From an uncultured Sphingomonadales bacterium (GTDB lineage Bacteria > Pseudomonadota > Alphaproteobacteria > Sphingomonadales > Sphingomonadaceae), in contig CAIWFP010000006.1 in the NCBI GenBank assembly GCA_903911985.1, forward strand, positions 1 to 5,950: 5,950 nt of DNA. The letters run 5' to 3'. Positions 1-4,926 of this stretch are shown in pieces (position 1 is the first letter of the stretch; every line of letters starts with the position of its first letter). Under the pieces are notes generated by a model that ran no database searches, had not been told where the DNA came from, and worked only from the letters and a program-made list of their open reading frames with translations. The position numbers were made by a program, and so were the translations under genes.

Positions 1-204
1 CCGCGCGCCGCCGCCATGGCCAAGGCGCATCTGTGCGACGTTTATACCCGTGCCACCCGTGCCGCTGTCGCCGCGCATGGCGGCATTGGCTATACGTGGG
101 AATATGGGCTGAACTACTGGTTCCGTCGTTCGATCGCCAATCGGGCGTGGCTGGGTTCACCCGCGCAGCACCGCGCCCGCGCCGCTGACCTCGCCGGGTG
201 GTAA
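1..204 (+). CDS. Acyl-CoA dehydrogenase, C-terminal fragment (5' end outside window)
   Basis: The visible 67 codons are open from base 1 and end at TAA (202-204). They match the C-terminal helical domain of FAD-dependent acyl-CoA dehydrogenases, which introduce an alpha,beta double bond into acyl-CoA thioesters. The diagnostic piece is HGGIGYTWEYGLNYWFRR (about 64-126), the conserved C-terminal segment that contacts FAD across the subunit interface, followed by the usual small tail with a SPAQHRARAADLAG-type ending. The ATG at 16 is internal: homology-like sequence reads in frame from base 1, and family members are about 350-400 residues, so most of the gene lies to the left. It is the first visible gene of a plus-strand unit, 34 bases before the flavoprotein gene. 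The catalytic base cannot be assessed because that part is off-window. The family assignment is secure; the substrate is unknown. Confidence 0.88.
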   Translation, partial: PRAAAMAKAHLCDVYTRATRAAVAAHGGIGYTWEYGLNYWFRRSIANRAWLGSPAQHRARAADLAGW

Positions 205-238
205 TCATCCGGCGGTCGCGGGCGGGCTGGCCCAAGCC

Positions 239-1174
239 ATGAGCTTCGGCAAGCTGGCCCTGCCGCTGATGTGCGCGCCGATGAGCTTTGCCTCCTCGGT
301 GGAGCTTGCCGTTGCCTGTGCCAGGGCGGGCGTGGTGGCGGGCTGGCAGGGCGGCACGGTGACCAAACTGCCGGAATTTGCCCGCTACCTCGATGCCTTG
401 GCTGTGGTGGATGGCGCCCCGCCCATCGTCAACCTGCCCGCGCGCATCGCCGGGGAGGCCGATGGCCCCGACAAGCTGGCCCTGCTGGAGCGCCATCGCG
501 CGCCGCTGGTGCTGTCGAGCGTCGGCGACCCCACGGATCTGGTGGCAAGGGTACATGGCTGGGGCGGACGGCTGATTCAGGACGTGACCACCATGCGCCA
601 TGCCGAAAAGTCGATTGCCGCCGGGGTCGATGGCTTGATGCTGACCTGCGCGGGCGCGGGCGGGCATACCGGTTTTCTCACGCCTTTCGCCTTTGTGCCC
701 GCTGTGCGCCGCATCTGGCCTGGCCTGCTGATCGTGGGCGGTGGCATTGCCGATGTGCATGGCATCGCGGCGGTGCTGGCGCTGGGCGGCGACATTGCCT
801 GCATGGGCACGCGCTTCATCGCCACGCCCGAAAGCGGCGTTGTTCAGGGGCACCGGGACATGATCGTGGCGGCGGGCGCAGACCGGATCATGACCTCGGC
901 GGCCATGAACGGCGTGCCCGCCAACTGGATCCGCGACTCGGTGGAGCAGGCCGGGCTCGACCCCGCGACCATGCCCGCCACCCGCATGACGATGCCGGCG
1001 GGCGTAAAGCCGTGGCGCGATATCTTCAGTGCCGGCCAGAGCGTCGGCCTCATCGGGCAGATCGAACCGGTTGCCGAGCTGGTCGCGCGGCTTGCCAGCG
1101 AGTTTGCCGCAGCGGTGCCGGGCGATGATTGGGCGTGGCGCCTCGCCGAGATCACCTTGGCCTGGCATGGCTGA
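239..1174 (+). CDS. Nitronate monooxygenase-family FMN flavoprotein
   Basis: This 311-residue TIM-barrel flavoprotein belongs to the nitronate monooxygenase / 2-nitropropane dioxygenase family. Visible marks are the N-terminal strand LPLMCAPMSFASS (8-20), the GAGGHTG loop with the candidate catalytic His143 (codon 665-667), the FMN-phosphate segment GGGIADVHG (167-175), the MGTRF strand (189-193), and the C-terminal SAGQSVGLIG turn (264-273) common in this subgroup. The length is normal. The ATG at 239 fits the usual start just before the first barrel strand, although no good Shine-Dalgarno sequence precedes it, so it may depend on translation from upstream. It lies between an acyl-CoA dehydrogenase and a hydratase gene, and its end overlaps the next gene by 8 bases. 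Family members oxidise alkyl nitronates, but others act on CoA or ACP thioesters (FabK-like reductases; IpdC of steroid catabolism). I infer a CoA-linked role here; nitronate detoxification remains possible. Confidence 0.88.
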   Translation: MSFGKLALPLMCAPMSFASSVELAVACARAGVVAGWQGGTVTKLPEFARYLDALAVVDGAPPIVNLPARIAGEADGPDKLALLERHRAPLVLSSVGDPTDLVARVHGWGGRLIQDVTTMRHAEKSIAAGVDGLMLTCAGAGGHTGFLTPFAFVPAVRRIWPGLLIVGGGIADVHGIAAVLALGGDIACMGTRFIATPESGVVQGHRDMIVAAGADRIMTSAAMNGVPANWIRDSVEQAGLDPATMPATRMTMPAGVKPWRDIFSAGQSVGLIGQIEPVAELVARLASEFAAAVPGDDWAWRLAEITLAWHG

Positions 1175-1610
1175 CCGGGCTGCGGCAGAGGCGGCGCTGA
1201 TGCGCGCCCGCGCCCGTATCGGCATGGAGACGCCGCCGGTCCACTTCCACATCGATCGCAGCGATCTGCGCCGCTACGCGCTGGCTTGCGGTGAAACATG
1301 GCCCGCCTATGTGGATGGCGATGAGGCGGCGCCCACCTTCATCTCGGCCCTGCAAACCGAGGGCATGGGCGCTGGACAGCTGTTCGAGGCTGATCTGCCC
1401 TTCGCCAGCATGCTCCACAGCGACGATACGGTGGAAGTTTACCGGCCGATCCGCCCCGGCGATGTGCTCACCGCCACCGCGCGCTATTGTGATGCGGTGC
1501 TGAAGGACAGCACCAGAGGCCTGATGCTGTTCCAGACCGCCGAAATGCTGCTGCGGGATGGCGAAGGTCGCGCGGTCGGCCGTGTCGCCTCCAGCCTTGT
1601 GAGTTTTTGA
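1167..1610 (+). CDS. MaoC-like hotdog protein, non-catalytic N-terminal-half type (ChsH2-like)
   Basis: This 147-residue protein resembles the FAS1-type N-terminal MaoC dehydratase domain (MaoC_dehydrat_N). The N-terminus is a helix followed by RIGMETPPVHFHIDRSDLRRYALACGE (17-43), and a second strand block VEVYRPIRPGDVLTATARY (89-107) matches the hotdog sheet. At the hydratase motif (normally G-D-x-N-P-x-H) it reads GETWPAY (42-48), so the catalytic Asp and His are Glu43 and Tyr48. It is probably the structural and substrate-binding half that pairs with the next gene product, as ChsH2 does with ChsH1 in actinobacterial steroid side-chain degradation. The ATG at 1167 overlaps the flavoprotein stop by 8 bases and gives the family-typical leader. 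An in-frame ATG at 1200 has a better ribosome site (GAGG at 1188-1191, spacing 8) and would shorten it by 11 residues. Domain call firm, partner role inferred. Confidence 0.85.
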   Translation: MADRAAAEAALMRARARIGMETPPVHFHIDRSDLRRYALACGETWPAYVDGDEAAPTFISALQTEGMGAGQLFEADLPFASMLHSDDTVEVYRPIRPGDVLTATARYCDAVLKDSTRGLMLFQTAEMLLRDGEGRAVGRVASSLVSF

Positions 1611-1612
1611 AG

Positions 1613-2008
1613 ATGCGCGTCGGCGATAATCTGCCCGAACTGCTTGTCGAGATCACCCACCGCGATTTGATCCGCTATGCCGGTGCCGCGAATGATTACC
1701 TGCCCCAGCACTGGGACCGTGACATGATGCGCGGCGATGGGTTCGCCGATGTGGTGGTCCATGGCTGGCTGGGATGCGCCCATCTATGCCGGGCCGCGAC
1801 GGCGGTGTTTGCGCCTGACCGCTGGGTGCTGGACCGCTATGCCGTGCGCTATCGTCGGCCGCTCCATCCGGGCCCGGTGGTTTGTGGGGGTAGGCTGGTG
1901 GCCTGTGATGGAGAGACCCGGGAAGTCAGCGGCTGGATCAGGGATGCGGGCGGGGCGACCGTCACCACCGCCAGCATGTGGTTCGCGGCGCGCACTGGCG
2001 GTTGCTGA
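1613..2008 (+). CDS. MaoC-family enoyl-CoA hydratase, catalytic subunit (ChsH1-like)
   Basis: This 131-residue single-hotdog hydratase adds water across the alpha,beta double bond of an enoyl-CoA. It opens with MRVGDNLPELLVEITHRDL, the usual start of ChsH1-type proteins, and keeps the hydratase dyad in NDYLPQHWD: Asp28 (codon 1694-1696) and His33 (codon 1709-1711), with the normal five-residue spacing. The VVVHGWLG segment (47-54) matches the conserved hot-dog helix entry, and RYRRPLHPGPVVCGGRL (79-95) the C-terminal strands. ATG 1613 lies two bases after the previous stop; a TTG at 1607 overlaps that stop as TTGA and would add Met-Lys, so the start is uncertain by two codons. A tight link to a hydratase-like gene lacking these residues points to a two-subunit enzyme. 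It is the last gene of the plus-strand unit. The physiological substrate is unknown. Confidence 0.86.
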   Translation: MRVGDNLPELLVEITHRDLIRYAGAANDYLPQHWDRDMMRGDGFADVVVHGWLGCAHLCRAATAVFAPDRWVLDRYAVRYRRPLHPGPVVCGGRLVACDGETREVSGWIRDAGGATVTTASMWFAARTGGC

Positions 2009-2014
2009 CGCCGG

Positions 2015-2040
2015 GCGCCGGGCCTTCCCGCTATGGGCGC
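2015..2040. terminator. Possible weak hairpin between convergent genes
   Basis: The 42-base gap (2009-2050) between the convergent stop codons can fold. GCGC (2015-2018) pairs with GCGC (2037-2040), and CGGG (2019-2022) pairs with CCCG (2027-2030) around a CCTT loop, with six bases bulged at 2031-2036. No T-run follows on either strand, so it is not a classical intrinsic terminator. In DNA this GC-rich such pairing can arise by chance. Confidence 0.22.
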
Positions 2041-2050
2041 TGTGGCCGCG

Positions 2051-2797
2051 CTATTGCTGACCGCCATCAACGCGCAGCAGCGCGCCGGTGGTATAACTCG
2101 ACGCGGGGCTGGCCATCATCAGCGCGGCGGTGACGATCTCTGGCGGATTGCCGGGGCGTCCAACCGCGACCGGCTGTTTTTCGCGCTTGCGTGCGTCCCA
2201 TGCCTCGGCGATGTCGGTGAGGAATGGCCCGGCGCTGATGGTGTTGACCCGCACCCTGGGCGCATATTCGCGGCTCATCGAGACGGTCATCGCATTGAGC
2301 GCCGCCTTCGCCGCGCCATAGGGCACCACCCCGGGCAGGGCCATCAGCGCGCCGGTCGAGCTGATGTTGATGATGCAGCCGCCGTCGCCATCGGCCATGC
2401 GCTTGCCGATCTGGCTGGCGAGGCGGAACGGGCCCTTGAAATTGAGGTTCATCACGGAATCGAACAGGCTTTCCGGCATCTCATCGCTGGGGCAGGCGGG
2501 CGACATGCCGGCGTTGTTGATCAGAATGTCGACCCGGCCAAACGCCGCATAGGCCGCCTCGACAAGGGCGTCGCATTCGGGCCACTTGCCAACATGGGCT
2601 GCCACCGCCAGCGCCCGCCGACCCAGCGCCCGGCATTCCTGGGCCACGGCTTCGCAATTCTCCAGCTTGCGGCTGGCGATGATCACATCAGCGCCTCGCT
2701 CGGCCAATGCCTTGACCATCTGATATCCCAGCCCCCGGCTGCCGCCGGTGACGAGGGCGACCTTGCCGGTGAAATCGAACAGGGGATCGGGTGTCAT
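2051..2797 (-). CDS. SDR family oxidoreductase (classical, NADP-leaning)
   Basis: This 248-residue classical short-chain dehydrogenase/reductase interconverts a hydroxyl and a ketone using NAD(P). It has the dinucleotide motif TGGSRGLG (17-24), NNAG (94-97), and the full catalytic set Asn119, Ser147, Tyr160 and Lys164 (YGAAK), with the standard 13-residue Ser-Tyr spacing. Arg43 after the second strand (ASRK) suggests NADP(H) preference. Two family positions differ: His68-Val69 replaces the usual Asp-Val that contacts adenine, and the usual Pro-Gly motif reads Ala189-Gly190 in ISAGPFLTD. I believe both recur in one SDR subgroup, so they are probably not defects. The C-terminus ends in the standard LRVDGGQ. 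It is the last gene of the minus-strand unit, 18 bases after the preceding SDR, with a good ribosome site. Likely a hydroxyacyl-CoA or alcohol dehydrogenase; the substrate cannot be assigned. Confidence 0.9.
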   Translation of the reverse strand: MTPDPLFDFTGKVALVTGGSRGLGYQMVKALAERGADVIIASRKLENCEAVAQECRALGRRALAVAAHVGKWPECDALVEAAYAAFGRVDILINNAGMSPACPSDEMPESLFDSVMNLNFKGPFRLASQIGKRMADGDGGCIINISSTGALMALPGVVPYGAAKAALNAMTVSMSREYAPRVRVNTISAGPFLTDIAEAWDARKREKQPVAVGRPGNPPEIVTAALMMASPASSYTTGALLRVDGGQQ

Positions 2798-2807
2798 CGG
2801 ATCGGAA

Positions 2808-2814
2808 CCTTTCC
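2808..2814 (-). promoter_or_regulatory. Ribosome binding site for the distal SDR gene
   Basis: On the minus strand GGAAAGG lies 10 bases before the ATG at 2797 and just after the stop of the preceding SDR gene (2816-2818). It supports 2797 as the start and independent initiation on a shared message. Confidence 0.6.
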
Positions 2815-2815
2815 G

Positions 2816-3631
2816 TCAGTCTGGTGAAATTTCGGCTTCCGGCGGTATCGCGCCGCCGGGGTGGTTGGGCGCATCGGCGAAAGCGGCGGCAAGGCCATCG
2901 GCCCGCGCCGTCACATTCGCCAGATATTGGGCATGGGTGATGATGTAGAGCCGGTTTTCGCGGATGCCGCGCAACACCAGTTCGCCCACCAGACGCGCGT
3001 CCATGCCCTGCTCGGGATGATTGATGGCGGGGAGGGTGATGCCTTCGCGCTCGGTGGTGGCGGCCAGATTGGTGGCGACCAGCCCCGGGCACAACACGGA
3101 AACACCGATGCCGGCAGGTGCCAGTTCGGCACGCAGCACCTCGCTCAAACCCACGACGGCAAATTTGGCGGCGGTATAGGCGCCCAGCCGGGCACTGGCC
3201 ATCAGCCCCGCCATCGAGGCGGTGTTGACCACATGGCCCGTGCCGAGCTGGCGCATTTCCGGCACGAAGGTCTGGATGCCGTTGAATGTGCCGGTCAGCT
3301 TGATCGCCACCAACCGGTCGAAATTGCCGGGGGGCATGGTGTCGAGTGGTTGCAGATCGGGGCCGATCCCGGCGTTGTTGACGAGGATCGACACCGTGCC
3401 AAAGCGCGCCTCCACCGCTTTGCGCGCAGCCTCCCACGCCGGGCGCTCGGTAACATCGAGCGCCAGCGCCATCGCCCGTTCGCCCAGTCGTGTGGCGGCG
3501 GTCCGCGCTCCGGCGAGATCGATATCGGCCAGCACCACCTGTGCGCCCGCAGCATGCAGCGCTTCGCCAATGGCAAGGCCGATGCCGCTGGCACCGCCCG
3601 TGATAAAGGCGATGGCGCCAGCGATCTCCAT
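2816..3631 (-). CDS. SDR family oxidoreductase with Lys at the catalytic Asn position
   Basis: This 271-residue short-chain dehydrogenase has TGGASGIG (11-18), Asp36 after the second strand (LADID, suggesting NAD preference), Asp59-Val60, NNAG (85-88), Ser139, Tyr152 and Lys156 (YTAAK), and the Pro-Gly turn in LCPGLVATN. The helix-4 position that normally holds the catalytic Asn (N-x-x-G) is Lys111 in IKLTGTF (codon 3299-3301, AAG), an unusual change in an otherwise intact active site. The C-terminal part, with RLYIITHAQYLANV and a Pro/Glu-rich end, matches a known SDR subgroup that acts on diverse hydroxyl compounds and hydroxyacyl-CoAs. Its ATG shares one base with the stop of the acyl-CoA dehydrogenase (TGATG), and no Shine-Dalgarno is visible, so its translation is probably coupled. 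Family certain; activity and substrate unproven. Confidence 0.9.
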   Translation of the reverse strand: MEIAGAIAFITGGASGIGLAIGEALHAAGAQVVLADIDLAGARTAATRLGERAMALALDVTERPAWEAARKAVEARFGTVSILVNNAGIGPDLQPLDTMPPGNFDRLVAIKLTGTFNGIQTFVPEMRQLGTGHVVNTASMAGLMASARLGAYTAAKFAVVGLSEVLRAELAPAGIGVSVLCPGLVATNLAATTEREGITLPAINHPEQGMDARLVGELVLRGIRENRLYIITHAQYLANVTARADGLAAAFADAPNHPGGAIPPEAEISPD

Positions 3632-4899
3632 CAGCGCAAGCCCGCGAGGCGGGAGGGGATATGCTCGCTGGGGAACAGGCCGGGGGCGGGCCTGCCCTGC
3701 TTGAGCAGGGCCTTTGCCACCTGCACCTTGTGGACCTCGGTCGGCCCATCGGCGAGGGCAAGGCTAGGCAGGCCCATCCACCAACTGCCCAGCGGCAATT
3801 CATTGCTCACGCCCAGCGAGCCGTGGAGCTGGATCGCGCGCTGGATGATGTCGTGGTAGATTTTGGCCATCTGCACCTTGCACATGCCGATCAGCGTGCG
3901 CGCCGCGCCATGCGGCTCGTTGTCGATGACCCATGCCGTTTTTATCACCAGCAGGCGGAACTGCTCGAGTTCGATCGCGCTGTCGGCGATCATGCCCTGC
4001 ACGAACTGGTGGTCGGCCAGCAATTTGCCCTGCGTACGGCGCGAAACGGCGCGCTCGACCATCATGTCCAGCGCGCGCTGGCACTTGCCGACGGTGCGCA
4101 TGGCGTGATGTACGCGGCCGCCGCCAAGCCGGGCCTGCGCAACCTTGAAGCCTTCGCCGGGGCCGCCCAGCATATGGTCTAGCGGCACACGCACTTTGTT
4201 ATAGCGCAGATAGCCGTGGATACCCTCTTCCGGGTCATCGAGGCTTTCCTCCATCAAACCGACATTGCGGATGGTTTCAAGACCCGGTGTCTCGCGCGGC
4301 ACGATGAACATCGACATGCGATTGGAGATATGCGCCTCGGGATCGGTGACGGCGAGGACAATGAGGAAGGCGGCATAGCGCGAGTTCGACGAAAACCATT
4401 TCTCGCCCTCGATCACCCATTCGTCGCCCTCGCGCCACGCCTTGCAGGTGAACTCGCGCGGGTCGGCGCCCGCCTGTGGTTCGGTCATCGAGAAGGTGGA
4501 GACAATGTCGCCATCCATCAGCGGCTGAAGATATTTCGCTTTTTGCTCGGGTGTGCCGAACATGGCCAGGATTTCGGCATTGCCGGTGTCGGGGGCGGCG
4601 GTGCCGAACACGGTGGGCGCCCAATAGGAGCGGCCGATGATCTCGTTCATCAGCGCGAGTTTAAGCTGGCCATAGCCCGGGCCGCCCAGATGCGCGTCAA
4701 GATGGCAGGCCCACAGGCCCTGAGCCTTGACCTGATCCTGCAGCGGCTTGATCGCCGCGCGGGCCTCCGCATGGGTGGTGTCATAGGGGGCGCCATGGCC
4801 GGGAAAGCGCAGGTCGAGAATCTCGCACTCGTTCTTCACGAAGGTGAGCATCCAGTCGAGCTTGGCCTGGAATTCGGGGTCGGTCTGGAAGTTCCACAT
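3631..4899 (-). CDS. Acyl-CoA dehydrogenase, ACAD10/ACAD11 type
   Basis: This 422-residue protein matches the full length of the ACAD domain of animal ACAD10/ACAD11 and their bacterial relatives. Visible marks are FSMTEPQAGAD (136-146, flavin and substrate contact), GEKWFSSN (165-172), IVPRETPG (199-206), the helical-domain segment GGGRVHHAMR (259-268), QLHGSLGVS (357-365), and the C-terminal LADGPTEVHK (382-391). In most acyl-CoA dehydrogenases the catalytic Glu lies in a Y-E-G-T motif; here the aligned residue is Asp384 (codon 3748-3750), as in ACAD11-like proteins. Family knowledge: such enzymes, with an APH-like kinase, convert 4-hydroxyacyl-CoA via a phosphorylated intermediate. The kinase gene is immediately upstream (27-base gap), which supports this role. 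The next gene (SDR) overlaps by one base. A conventional dehydrogenase function is the alternative. Confidence 0.92.
   Translation of the reverse strand: MWNFQTDPEFQAKLDWMLTFVKNECEILDLRFPGHGAPYDTTHAEARAAIKPLQDQVKAQGLWACHLDAHLGGPGYGQLKLALMNEIIGRSYWAPTVFGTAAPDTGNAEILAMFGTPEQKAKYLQPLMDGDIVSTFSMTEPQAGADPREFTCKAWREGDEWVIEGEKWFSSNSRYAAFLIVLAVTDPEAHISNRMSMFIVPRETPGLETIRNVGLMEESLDDPEEGIHGYLRYNKVRVPLDHMLGGPGEGFKVAQARLGGGRVHHAMRTVGKCQRALDMMVERAVSRRTQGKLLADHQFVQGMIADSAIELEQFRLLVIKTAWVIDNEPHGAARTLIGMCKVQMAKIYHDIIQRAIQLHGSLGVSNELPLGSWWMGLPSLALADGPTEVHKVQVAKALLKQGRPAPGLFPSEHIPSRLAGLR
3641..3653 (-). other. Small GC hairpin before the SDR start codon
   Basis: CCCGC (3641-3645) and GCGGG (3649-3653) form a five-base-pair stem with a three-base loop. 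In the minus-strand message it ends 9 bases before the ATG at 3631, where a Shine-Dalgarno would sit. It may enforce coupling to translation of the upstream dehydrogenase, but could be chance in GC-rich coding DNA. Confidence 0.25.
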
Positions 4900-4907
4900 G
4901 AGCGTGT

Positions 4908-4911
4908 CTCC
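4908..4911 (-). promoter_or_regulatory. Ribosome binding site for the ACAD10/11-type gene
   Basis: On the minus strand GGAG lies 8 bases before the ATG at 4899, within the 27-base gap after the kinase stop. It fixes the start that gives the family-typical short N-terminus. Confidence 0.6.
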
Positions 4912-4926
4912 GAATGGGGAAAATGA

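Noticed and set aside
16..18. ATG as the start of a small 62-residue gene
   Set aside because: ACAD C-terminal sequence continues in frame to the left edge, so this Met is internal.
271..1128. Long plus-strand open frame inside the flavoprotein gene
   Set aside because: Arg/Gly/His/Cys-rich translation with no family motif; it is the out-of-frame shadow of a clear NMO-family gene in GC-rich DNA.
1029..1166. Upstream extension of the first MaoC gene to an ATG at 1029
   Set aside because: It would overlap the flavoprotein by about 145 bases with a Pro/Arg/Ser-rich leader unlike MaoC N-termini; 1167 or 1200 fits better.
2033..2827. Plus-strand open frame opposite the distal SDR
   Set aside because: Antisense to a gene with complete SDR motifs; His/Gly/Arg-rich translation without recognisable domains.
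2688..3803. 371-codon minus-strand open frame across the two SDRs and the dehydrogenase end
   Set aside because: It overlaps three genes with intact motifs in other frames and has a low-complexity Arg/Ala composition; shadow frame.
2861..3859. 332-codon plus-strand open frame opposite the second SDR
   Set aside because: Antisense shadow; the minus strand holds TGGASGIG, NNAG and YxxxK in frame.
4216..4926. Plus-strand open frame opposite the dehydrogenase N-terminal half
   Set aside because: Antisense shadow of a well-matched ACAD; no motif of its own.
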